Assembly: GCA_022563625.1 (NCBI GenBank)
Contig: JADFNA010000092.1
Span: 1 to 6,731, forward strand
Length of the DNA: 6,731 bases
Source: Candidatus Zixiibacteriota bacterium
Lineage (GTDB): Bacteria; Zixibacteria; MSB-5A5; GN15; JACZUZ01
Direction: 5' to 3'
The notes beneath the pieces were generated by a model, which was given only the letters and a program-made list of their open reading frames with translations, had not been told where the DNA came from and searched no databases. The translations under genes and the position numbers were made by a program. Positions within the stretch are counted from its first letter, which is position 1, and each line of letters begins with the position of its first letter. Positions 1 through 5,523 of this stretch are shown one piece after another.

Positions 1-78
1 ATTCTTGATTTTGGCCAGACGTTCAGAATCGAATATCTTGTCGGGTCCTGTTTGGGCAGTCAACGGTTTTTCAGTCAA
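1..78 (-). CDS. 5' end of an unidentified protein, truncated by window edge
   Basis: A minus-strand frame starts at a TTG (78-76) and stays open to base 1, giving 26 residues that begin (M)TEKPLTAQTGPDKIFDSERL. A GAGAG Shine-Dalgarno-like sequence lies 7 nt upstream of the TTG. An in-frame GTG two codons earlier (84-82) is an alternative start. The gene begins only about 36 bp after the phosphatase stop on the same strand, with no terminator between them, so it is probably the next gene of that operon. Too little is visible to assign a function. It could be a client or regulator of the partner switch, but that is position-based inference only. Confidence 0.5.
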   Translation of the reverse strand, partial: MTEKPLTAQTGPDKIFDSERLAKIKN

Positions 79-114
79 TGTCACACTCTCGTACTCTCAC
101 AAACGCATACTCAG

Positions 115-2367
115 CTAAGGGTCCTTTGTTCCCAGAGTTTTGAGAACAACAATTGTACGGTCGTCCTGTGGCGGGTCGACGCGATAAAACTTATCGACAT
201 CGTCCAGCGCGCCTTTGATAATTGACTCGGCGTCTTGCCCGCGCATTTCCAGCAGCTTCTCCAGTAATCTTTCCTCGCCGTATTCCTCATCATGTTCGTT
301 TTGCGTCTCAGAAATACCGTCGGTGAAAAAGAAAATAAAATCTTCGCTGTTGAGCGTAACACTCGCGGCCTCATAGGTGGTCCCGGGAAACGCGCCAATC
401 ACCATCCCGCCGACCATGAGATGTTCGTATGTCCCATCACAACGCACCAGCGCCGGGTAATTGTGCCCGGCGTTTGAATACTCGAACACACGGGTTTTCG
501 GATCAAAGATTCCGAAACAAAGCGTGGCATATTTTTCCGGTGAGGTAACAGACACCAGGTAATTGTTTACATTTTCCAGCGCCGATTGAATGCTGTTTCG
601 GTTTTTCAGCTCACTGCGAATCATTGCCTGAATTTGCGTAATGACCATCGCCGCGGGTACGCCCTTGCCGGATGCGTCAGCGATAATGATTGCCAGCTTC
701 CCGTCATCAAGCGGGATAACGTCGTAGAAATCACCTCCGACAGTCCGTGAGGGCGTTGAATGGGCCGCCAGGGAATATCCGTCGGTCGATGGCAAACTGC
801 GGGGTAAAAGGCCGATCTGAATCTGGCGCGCCATGGCCACCTCTTCTTCCAGGCGCTTTTTTTCCACCGTTTCGGAGTACAAACGCGCGTTTGTCAGCGC
901 GGCGACCAGTTGGTTGGAAAGCACCTTGAGCAGGTTCACCTCCTCGGCCGTATAGCTTGAGCCGCTAATTTTGGCCGGCAGGGCGATGAACCCCAGAAGC
1001 CGGTCCGCATCCGAAAGCGGGAGGATAAGTTCAGTGGCGCGCGCTTCCAGCAGCTCGCCAAGCCGGCTGCCCTCACGGAATGACGAAAGTTCATCAACAG
1101 CCGCCGGTCCGTCCAGTTGTCCGATTCCTCCCAGGAATGTGTCATGGCGGTCGATGATATGTCTATGATCGAATCGTTCGCCGGGCAGGAGCGAATATTC
1201 CCCGACACGGTCATCGAACAGGACAAAGCTGACATGCTCGATCATTAGATGCTCTTTGAGATTGTCTTCAATAATTACGCGCAATTCAGCCGGTTCAAAC
1301 ACGGATATTGTCTGTCGCGAGAAAGTCTCAATGAGATTCCGAAAGTCCGAACGGCTGCGCAAAAACATCCGGCGGATTAACTCCTCAATCTGATGGTTGA
1401 GCGGCTGAAAGAAAACCAGCGCTAACACGACAACCCCGATATAAATTGCGATGCCCTGGCCTCCCGTTATCTCGTCAATCCAATCACCGGCGTAGGCGGC
1501 CATTATCAAATACACTCCCACTAAAATTCCTGTGGAAATCGTGTACATAATAGACTGCCTGACTGCCAGTCCGACATTCAGAAACTGGTAGCGTATTACC
1601 GCCCAGAAAAACGCCATAACAAAAGCCAGCGTTCCGGCAGTTAACGCCGGAGTCAGGATTGTGTCAGAGTATTCCAGGCCAAAGACGCCGTTAACGGCAA
1701 ATACGGCGGCATAGATTAAAACCGGAACGGCGGCGCCGACAAAAATGATCAATGATTGTTTGCGGTATGTCTGGTTCGACGCCCGCCTGAGTCCCTGATA
1801 CAGTATGAACAGCGCCCCTGCTCCATACAGGGTGTTTATGATTGGGAAAAACTTGTCTTCTTTGTCCATCAGCACGTGGATTTTCAATATAAGCATTTGC
1901 AGGCTGCCAAACCCCTCTTGCAGAAGAGCATCAATAGCGCCATCAGGGTTTTCGATTACAAGTGAATTAAAAAGTGAATCCACATTGGTGAATACCAGCG
2001 CCGCCATAAGATGCAGCGACTGCGGTAAGAAAATCAGGTATTTGAGATACCTCCGTCCGGGCCGGAATGCCAGTCTTGCGGTAATTGCCAGGGAGAACAT
2101 GATGAGCATGGGGAAGAACAATTCGGTGGCGTAGCGAAGGCTGTACAGACGGGATTCATCGAACGGATTCGACGAGGTGGGATATTGCTGGATGACACTG
2201 CTCAGCGACCAGAAAATGGGAGTCAGGCCCGCCACCAAAAACAACAGCGCGCTGACAACGTTCAGACGGGAGGAAAAATTGTCCCGCAATGCGGTCACGG
2301 CCAGGAAGAATAGTGTCCCTCCCAGTGTGAAATTAATTATCGTGTATGTCAGATCGATCCCCGGCAT
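115..2367 (-). CDS. Membrane-bound GAF/SpoIIE-type PP2C serine phosphatase (RsbU-like)
   Basis: 750 residues. The N-terminal half has about nine hydrophobic segments (approx. 10-26, 37-59, 82-101, 109-128, 174-193, 205-228, 236-261, 274-293, 304-321) and resembles the 7TM region found before some histidine kinases. The stretch FWAVIRYQFLNVGLAVRQS is typical of that region. A GAF-like domain follows at about 345-495, then a charged helical linker (about 498-520) ending in ARQIQIGLLP, as usual before SpoIIE domains. The PP2C domain (about 525-745) keeps GGDFYDV (Asp546, Asp549), ADASGKG (Asp564), SNAGHNYP, FTDGISE (Asp683) and QDDRTIVVL (Asp735/736), so the metal-binding acidic residues look intact. 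It should dephosphorylate the STAS protein encoded at 3094-3432 from the inner membrane; the signal is unknown. It lies 52 bp behind the RsbW-like gene, in the same direction. The ATG start is supported by an AGGGTG site and by the first helix following at once. Confidence 0.93.
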   Translation of the reverse strand: MPGIDLTYTIINFTLGGTLFFLAVTALRDNFSSRLNVVSALLFLVAGLTPIFWSLSSVIQQYPTSSNPFDESRLYSLRYATELFFPMLIMFSLAITARLAFRPGRRYLKYLIFLPQSLHLMAALVFTNVDSLFNSLVIENPDGAIDALLQEGFGSLQMLILKIHVLMDKEDKFFPIINTLYGAGALFILYQGLRRASNQTYRKQSLIIFVGAAVPVLIYAAVFAVNGVFGLEYSDTILTPALTAGTLAFVMAFFWAVIRYQFLNVGLAVRQSIMYTISTGILVGVYLIMAAYAGDWIDEITGGQGIAIYIGVVVLALVFFQPLNHQIEELIRRMFLRSRSDFRNLIETFSRQTISVFEPAELRVIIEDNLKEHLMIEHVSFVLFDDRVGEYSLLPGERFDHRHIIDRHDTFLGGIGQLDGPAAVDELSSFREGSRLGELLEARATELILPLSDADRLLGFIALPAKISGSSYTAEEVNLLKVLSNQLVAALTNARLYSETVEKKRLEEEVAMARQIQIGLLPRSLPSTDGYSLAAHSTPSRTVGGDFYDVIPLDDGKLAIIIADASGKGVPAAMVITQIQAMIRSELKNRNSIQSALENVNNYLVSVTSPEKYATLCFGIFDPKTRVFEYSNAGHNYPALVRCDGTYEHLMVGGMVIGAFPGTTYEAASVTLNSEDFIFFFTDGISETQNEHDEEYGEERLLEKLLEMRGQDAESIIKGALDDVDKFYRVDPPQDDRTIVVLKTLGTKDP

Positions 2368-2419
2368 GCTCTATTCACCCTGCCCTGGCGCGCCTCGAAG
2401 GACGCGACAGTCACTCCCG

Positions 2420-2839
2420 TCAGACTGTTTTGGTCATTGTCACCCGCACACCTTCGGGTGTGTTTTCAAATTCCACCTTGTCCATAAGTGAGCGGATAAT
2501 AAATATTCCCCGGCCAACCTCTTTGAGCAGATTTTCCTCTTTGAGCGGGTCATCCACACACGAGGGATCAAAACCCTCGCCCTCATCAGACACCACAAAT
2601 TTCAGCGTAGAACCACTCCTGGCAATCTGGAGTGTCAACGCCTTGCTCGGATCACACTTGTTTCCATGGATGATGCCGTTGTTCACCACTTCGGTCACCG
2701 ATATCGCAATATCAGCGATTGTGGATTCATCTACACCAAATCCGCGCAGCGTGCCTTCGAGAAAATCATCCACAGCAACCAGATAGTCCTGATCGGAGGG
2801 TATAGTGATTGTATTGTCTTTGATTATTGGTCCATCCAT
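2420..2839 (-). CDS. RsbW/SpoIIAB-type anti-sigma factor, GHKL serine kinase
   Basis: 139 residues, the usual length for a stand-alone HATPase_c_2 protein. The ATP-binding motifs are all present: N-box with Glu50, Asn53/Asn54 and HGN (58-60), G1 box DEGEGFDP (85-92), and G2 box GRGIFIIRSLMD (109-120). Family knowledge: such proteins bind a sigma factor or another client and phosphorylate a STAS antagonist on Ser/Thr. Here the antagonist is presumably the STAS protein upstream and the opposing phosphatase is the gene 52 bp downstream. The ATG start has a good GAGGA site 5 nt upstream. No sigma factor is encoded next to it in this window, so its client could be a distant sigma factor or a non-sigma target such as a response regulator or cyclase. 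Motif assignment is seen in the sequence; the partners are inferred. Confidence 0.92.
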   Translation of the reverse strand: MDGPIIKDNTITIPSDQDYLVAVDDFLEGTLRGFGVDESTIADIAISVTEVVNNGIIHGNKCDPSKALTLQIARSGSTLKFVVSDEGEGFDPSCVDDPLKEENLLKEVGRGIFIIRSLMDKVEFENTPEGVRVTMTKTV

Positions 2840-2882
2840 AGCTGTCCTCGTCTAGCTGGATTCATATGTTGTGGATTATCAT

Positions 2883-2910
2883 ATTATCGCTATTGTCAGG
2901 GCCGCCGCAA
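2883..2910 (-). promoter_or_regulatory. Candidate promoter for the kinase-phosphatase operon
   Basis: On the minus strand, TTGCGG (2910-2905) and GATAAT (2888-2883) are separated by 16 nt. They would start RNA near 2876, about 37 nt before the RsbW-like ATG. The site lies just downstream of the terminator at 2972-3008, where a fresh promoter would be needed. The -35 match is partial, and other AT-rich hexamers (TAATAT, TATGAT) overlap it, so the exact element is uncertain. Confidence 0.35.
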
Positions 2911-2913
2911 CCA

Positions 2914-2971
2914 GGCGCAGCGCCGGGTGTTGGTCTGCGAGCCCTGCCCGAGGCGGGTCCGACAAGCAGAC
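2914..2971. repeat. GC-rich nested palindromic element (REP-like)
   Basis: Three inverted repeats are packed together: GGCGC-A-GCGCC (2914-2924), then GTCTGC (2933-2938) pairing with GCAGAC (2966-2971), which enclose CCCG-AGG-CGGG (2947-2957). The segment directly abuts the terminator hairpin on its right. The composition is more GC-rich than the flanks. The nested design resembles intergenic REP/BIME or small dispersed repeats, but only one copy is visible in this window, so its being dispersed is an inference. Confidence 0.5.
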
Positions 2972-3008
2972 AAAAAAAGTGGCGGTGGTGATGAGCCACC
3001 TGCCACTT
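2972..3008 (-). terminator. Intrinsic terminator behind the STAS gene
   Basis: On the minus strand, AAGTGGC (3008-3002) pairs with GCCACTT (2983-2977), with a further GTGG/CCAC inner stem. The hairpin runs straight into seven T residues (2978-2972). It lies about 85 nt after the STAS stop and before the RsbW-like start, so it should end most STAS transcripts and separate the two expression units. Confidence 0.75.
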
Positions 3009-3032
3009 GTTTGAGCAGTGTATTTCTCAAAC
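3009..3032. repeat. 7-bp inverted repeat beside the terminator
   Basis: GTTTGAG (3009-3015) and CTCAAAC (3026-3032) are perfect inverted arms around a 10-nt loop, abutting the terminator stem. In the STAS mRNA this would form a second hairpin just before the terminator. It could act as a 3'-end stabiliser or be part of the same repeat element as 2914-3008. Confidence 0.45.
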
Positions 3033-3093
3033 GTATACTCATTCGCCTCGGCGCCATCACGATTGGCGTCGTGAAAGAACGGCCGGCCGCTAA

Positions 3094-3432
3094 TCACTCA
3101 AATGAACTCAGAGCGCTCTCGACAGTGTCATGTGAATCGAACACGGTTACCAGCTTTGTGATCGTCAATAGTGATTGGATTTTTTCGGTCACATTCGCCA
3201 GCTTAAGCTGGCCGCCGTTGCTCTTAATAGTTGTCAGCCCTGAAATCAGGATTCCCAGGCCCGTGGAGTTTACCCAGTCAACACCGGATAGGTCGATCAC
3301 CACTTTCTTGACACCTTTATCAATATGCTCGTGCAGCCGCTCATGCAAAAGTGTTGCATCTGATCCACCCATAATCTTGCCGGCAGGCTCCAAAATTGCG
3401 ACTCCATTCTCAACTCGGTCACTGAGTTTCAT
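3094..3432 (-). CDS. STAS-domain anti-anti-sigma factor (RsbV/SpoIIAA-like)
   Basis: 112 residues, a single STAS domain of normal length. It opens with the usual strand (VENGVAILEPAGKI) and keeps the phosphorylation loop in the form DLSGVDWVNSTGLGIL, with Ser56 at the position phosphorylated in SpoIIAA/RsbV and Thr57 next to it. Family knowledge: the unphosphorylated form binds the RsbW-type kinase and frees its client; the kinase inactivates it and a PP2C enzyme reactivates it. All three parts are encoded here on the same strand, with this gene first. The ATG start is preceded by AAAGGA about 10 nt upstream. A terminator follows, so it is probably made in excess over the kinase. Confidence 0.92.
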   Translation of the reverse strand: MKLSDRVENGVAILEPAGKIMGGSDATLLHERLHEHIDKGVKKVVIDLSGVDWVNSTGLGILISGLTTIKSNGGQLKLANVTEKIQSLLTITKLVTVFDSHDTVESALSSFE

Positions 3433-3618
3433 ACTCTCTGATTCCTTTACGGTTTTTTGTCCGGCAAAGTTCGCATTCGGTGTTGCAAACCTGCCAGAGG
3501 AGTTCCCGGATTATGCTGTCCGGGGGCGCAAACTGTGTTTCACCACCTTCCCTCTGCGGTAACTCATTGGACCGCAAAAGAGAAACTGGTCGATAAAATG
3601 TCCAGAAAAACTCGCGGC

Positions 3619-3635
3619 TTGTCAAGCGTTGACAA
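3619..3635. promoter_or_regulatory. 17-bp palindrome TTGTCAAGCGTTGACAA, operator-like
   Basis: Perfect 7-bp arms (TTGTCAA/TTGACAA) flank a 3-bp centre, and each strand carries a TTGACA hexamer. The geometry suits a dimeric repressor site over a -35 element. On the minus strand the TTGACA (3625-3620) could serve the STAS gene about 190 nt downstream, but the best -10-like sequence (TTTTAT) sits 21 nt away, which is too far for a standard promoter. The regulator is unknown. Confidence 0.4.
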
Positions 3636-3834
3636 CGCGGGGACTCCTCCAGCAAAAAAGCTCCGGCGATTCTTCACTCTTTCTACTTTTCATTGGAACG
3701 AAAATCTTCTCCTCCCGTCGATCAGGAGCAGTTAATTTGACAGATACATATGTGCCTGCCGGATACCCGCTTACCACCCTTTTCCAGCTTCGATTCCCGC
3801 GCCCGCTGACAGAAGGACGCTACAACTTCACCGG

Positions 3835-3840
3835 TATAAT
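3835..3840 (+). promoter_or_regulatory. Perfect TATAAT, candidate -10 for the 323-residue gene
   Basis: TATAAT lies 119 bp before the ATG at 3959. No good -35 exists at 16-18 bp; CTGACA (3806-3811) is 23 bp away. It could be an activator-dependent promoter or a chance match. Confidence 0.3.
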
Positions 3841-3905
3841 GCCGATACCCAGAGGGTTAAGTTGCCTGCCAGTGGGAGCTTAAAGAACGGAACCGGAGAA
3901 GCGTC

Positions 3906-3962
3906 GTGAAAGTGAAAATGCTGCGAAATCGGGCGTCTCCCGGCACGAAGAACACAGAATGA
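3906..3962 (+). CDS. Possible 18-codon leader ORF coupled to the next gene
   Basis: A GTG (3906) is preceded by GGAG at a 7-nt spacing and opens an 18-codon frame, VKVKMLRNRASPGTKNTE. Its TGA (3960-3962) overlaps the ATG of the 323-residue gene in the form ATGA. The main gene has no good Shine-Dalgarno of its own, so translation could be coupled through this leader. The peptide is basic and has no recognisable motif. It could equally be chance, since the ORF is so short. Confidence 0.3.
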   Translation: MKVKMLRNRASPGTKNTE

Positions 3963-4930
3963 ACCAGACCAAGATGCACTATATCCCGGCCGGCCGCACT
4001 GCGCTCGTTGTCAAAGGCGAATTTGAACTCCAGCTTCAAACCGAATATTCCCCACGACCTATTCCGCGCATTTCATCGAGCATTCTCTGCTCAGGAGAAT
4101 TGCTTCATCGTGTGGATGTACCGCTGGATTGTCTGATCGAGTCGCATGAAGATATGGCTACGGCCGAGCGTCTGATTGTGCTCCAGCACAGCGAAGCGCT
4201 GAGGATTATCAGCGCGGACAATTTCGGACTGGACTCAGAGTTTCCCTATGAGAGCCTGTGGCTCAGGCTTTATCCGGACATCAGTCCAAATGCGACCGGA
4301 AAAATTAATCTTAATTCACAGTCCGGCCGCACAGAATCCGGGGAGTCCGGGGTCTCAAGCAGGCAGGGCGAGGCGGATGAAACCGGTTTGCGAAGTGGCA
4401 GTAACATCACCAACGAGGATTCCAGCGAGTTGAACCCGCTCGCCGCCGGAGAAATGGACATCGCCGCCTTACCTGCAAATGAAAAGAAAGCGGTCACTTC
4501 CCCGGACAATTTGAGCCGGAGTGGTTCTGTCGAAGTCCACGCTTCACTCAACATCCGTGAGTATCGGGAGCCGAATATGAGCGACAGTGAGAAAGTTCGC
4601 AGGCTCAACCGCACTACGCTGGAGCGGCTTTACTCGATTGACGGTGTGGAGAAGATTCTCACGGTCGAATGGCACGGAAGGTTTCTGACCGAAAGCGCCG
4701 AAAAGGAGTTCAAGCAAAAATTTAAGGCCGTGTACAAGAAACTGGATCAGGCCCTTGAGGTGTTTCCCCCGCTTCCCGGAGGGCTCGGGCGCGAGGAAGG
4801 CATCTATGAAGTCGAAATCCGCCGGCTATACATGGTCTCCCACGGGGCTTTTGTCTATTTTATCATCATGCGCCGGATGCCATTCTCACAGCCGATTGAG
4901 GAAGTCATCCGCGAGGCGCTGGATTCGTGA
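3959..4930 (+). CDS. Unrecognised bipartite protein with disordered linker
   Basis: 323 residues with no signal peptide or membrane segment. I do not recognise the family. Residues about 6-88 look like a small beta-rich module (AGRTALVVKGEFELQLQTEY followed by RPIPRISSSILCSGELLHRV and a charged helix). Residues about 110-205 are rich in Ser, Gly, Asn, Glu and Asp and probably disordered. Residues about 207-323 form a second folded-looking part with LERLYSIDGVEKI, a Lys-rich helix, VFPPLPGGLG and a hydrophobic FVYFIIM strand. ATG 3959 is the only usable start in frame, because a TAA lies at 3881-3883 with no ATG, GTG or TTG between. It has a weak ribosome site but overlaps a possible leader ORF. 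An internal ATG at codon 207 has a good GGGAG site. It is divergent from the partner-switch genes, so a functional link is possible but unproven. Coding is supported by length and composition. Confidence 0.75.
   Translation: MNQTKMHYIPAGRTALVVKGEFELQLQTEYSPRPIPRISSSILCSGELLHRVDVPLDCLIESHEDMATAERLIVLQHSEALRIISADNFGLDSEFPYESLWLRLYPDISPNATGKINLNSQSGRTESGESGVSSRQGEADETGLRSGSNITNEDSSELNPLAAGEMDIAALPANEKKAVTSPDNLSRSGSVEVHASLNIREYREPNMSDSEKVRRLNRTTLERLYSIDGVEKILTVEWHGRFLTESAEKEFKQKFKAVYKKLDQALEVFPPLPGGLGREEGIYEVEIRRLYMVSHGAFVYFIIMRRMPFSQPIEEVIREALDS
4566..4579 (+). promoter_or_regulatory. Internal ribosome binding site and ATG (codon 207)
   Basis: GGGAG (4566-4570) lies 6 nt before an in-frame ATG (4577-4579), exactly where the linker ends and the C-terminal folded part begins (MSDSEKVRRLNRTT). 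Initiation here would give a separate 117-residue product of the C-terminal domain alone. This site is better than the one at the annotated start. Confidence 0.4.
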
Positions 4931-4990
4931 GCTGGTCCTGCGTGAATCGCGCACAATCATCGTCAGAACGATTTACATCACCTATCCCGT

Positions 4991-5020
4991 AAAAAAACGG
5001 CGGGCCGTCAGGACCGCCGT
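4991..5020 (-). terminator. Intrinsic terminator, minus orientation, no clear gene
   Basis: ACGGCGG (4997-5003) pairs with CCGCCGT (5014-5020), with a CC/GG extension inside. On the minus strand the hairpin is followed by seven T residues (4997-4991). On the plus strand no T run follows, so it is a poor terminator for the 323-residue gene that ends at 4930. It implies a minus-strand transcript from the 5020-5523 side, although hairpin formation alone may also protect the 3' end of the plus transcript. Confidence 0.6.
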
Positions 5021-5076
5021 CTGCTGTGGAAGCATCCTATTTAGCGCCTCTCAGAAAGCGCTTTTGATAATCTTAA

Positions 5077-5268
5077 ATTGGAGAGGGCTTTAATTTGAAA
5101 AACTCCTCCACAGAAACGGTAAAGGGTTTTTACGGCCACTTCATTGCCTTTTGCGTGCGCTACATGCGCGCAGGGTATGCGCTCATGGTTACGGCGTCAG
5201 CTCAACCTCAAAGAGACAACCTTCATAAGTAGAGGTGTTAGAGATTTTCAAATGTTGCCCTCTCCAAT
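5077..5268. repeat. Segment bounded by imperfect inverted repeats (MITE-like)
   Basis: The left arm (5077-5101) and right arm (5268-5245, opposite strand) share a perfect 12-mer ATTGGAGAGGGC and, after a 3-4-nt difference, the 9-mer ATTTGAAAA. The arms continue with a loosely similar CTC-rich stretch inward. Total length is 192 bp with no transposase. A short CTTA occurs on both outer sides (5072-5075 and 5272-5275) but not at equal distance from the arms, so a target duplication is doubtful. It could be a small non-autonomous element, inverted copies of a gene fragment, or a long-range RNA stem. Confidence 0.5.
5095..5232 (+). CDS. Possible small protein, 45 codons, TTG start
   Basis: A TTG (5095) follows GAGAGGG at a 7-nt spacing and opens 45 codons ending at TAG 5230-5232. 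The product starts (M)KNSSTETVKGFYGHFIAF and has a mixed hydrophobic and basic middle without a clear membrane segment. It sits wholly inside the inverted-repeat element, and the right arm of that element is complementary to its ribosome site. I do not recognise it. The non-ATG start and location in a repeat make it doubtful. Confidence 0.2.
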   Translation: MKNSSTETVKGFYGHFIAFCVRYMRAGYALMVTASAQPQRDNLHK

Positions 5269-5283
5269 GTCCTTATTTTCTTC

Positions 5284-5318
5284 AGTTCCTTCTTAGAGTC
5301 CTTCCCAGAGTTCCCCCC
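5284..5318. repeat. Pyrimidine-rich imperfect tandem repeats
   Basis: Three adjoining units, AGTTCCTTCTT, AGAGTCCTTCCC and AGAGTTCCCCCC, form an almost pure pyrimidine tract on the plus strand that continues into a C-rich stretch. It looks like repeat decay or slippage and shows no coding signal. Confidence 0.4.
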
Positions 5319-5382
5319 GGATCTACCCCCAGGGTCCCTGTGTGAGATTTTCGCTGATCCAGCGATTCTGAACTGCAATTTT

Positions 5383-5418
5383 GACAGAGCGGACAGAGTT
5401 GACAATCGCGACAATCGC
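5383..5418. repeat. Four tandem 9-mers (GACAGAGCG/GACAGAGTT/GACAATCGC x2)
   Basis: Four consecutive 9-nt units all begin GACA; the last two are identical. The period is a multiple of three. On the minus strand, one frame reads as Cys at every third residue (RDCRDCQLCPLCQNC). That frame has no convincing gene around it, so I read this as a short tandem repeat about 100 bp before acpS. Confidence 0.55.
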
Positions 5419-5523
5419 GCTGCCCTGACACCTTCCAATATAACATAAAAGTCAAAATGCAAAACAAATATTTATCGACTCTGAGGATGGCGCCGGGAGT
5501 ATTTCTGACGTATTTTCCAGCCT

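Larger units (their letters stand above)
3433..3958. other. Divergent intergenic region, no confident gene
   Basis: These 526 bases separate the minus-strand STAS gene from the plus-strand gene at 3959. A 78-codon minus frame (TTG start at 3655) runs through the left part and overlaps the STAS start by 14 bp, but it has no convincing protein character and I treat it as leader. The region holds a 17-bp palindrome (3619-3635), a TTGACA at 3737-3742 with only a weak partner (GGATAC at 3761), a perfect TATAAT at 3835-3840, and a short upstream ORF near 3906. Promoters for both flanking genes should lie here. Confidence 0.6.
4931..5523. other. 593-base region without a confident gene
   Basis: It contains a minus-oriented terminator (4991-5020), a segment bounded by inverted repeats (5077-5268) with a possible 45-codon ORF inside, a pyrimidine-rich tract with three imperfect 11-12-nt repeats (5284-5318), and four tandem 9-mers (5383-5418). 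A short minus-strand frame ending at TAA 5191-5189 (…TSTYEGCLFEVELTP) has a protein-like end and could be a gene remnant. No clear promoter for acpS was found. Confidence 0.55.

Noticed and set aside
2879..3097. 72-codon minus ORF (GTG start) overlapping the STAS stop by 4 bases
   Set aside because: The GTGA overlap looks like coupling, but the frame runs through a strong intrinsic terminator and the GC palindromes, has only a weak ribosome site, and reads as repeat-derived sequence.
2666..3562. 298-codon plus-strand ORF
   Set aside because: It is antisense to the clear RsbW-like and STAS genes and crosses the terminator element. It has low-complexity Ser/Pro/Cys content typical of a shadow frame.
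3419..3655. 78-codon minus ORF with CNTECELC, overlapping the STAS start by 14 bases
   Set aside because: It has a TTG start, no domain character apart from one Cys cluster, and lies where the STAS promoter and leader should be. Chance opening is more likely.
3080..3997. Identical 11-mer CGGCCGGCCGC at 3080-3090 and 3987-3997
   Set aside because: This is a short GC-only palindromic word that can recur by chance. One copy is inside coding sequence, and there is no shared context.
5238..5467. Two minus-strand ORFs, one with Cys at every third residue (RDCRDCQLCPLCQNC)
   Set aside because: The Cys pattern is produced by the tandem 9-mers. The two frames overlap each other, neither has a ribosome site, and both read across the pyrimidine-rich repeats.
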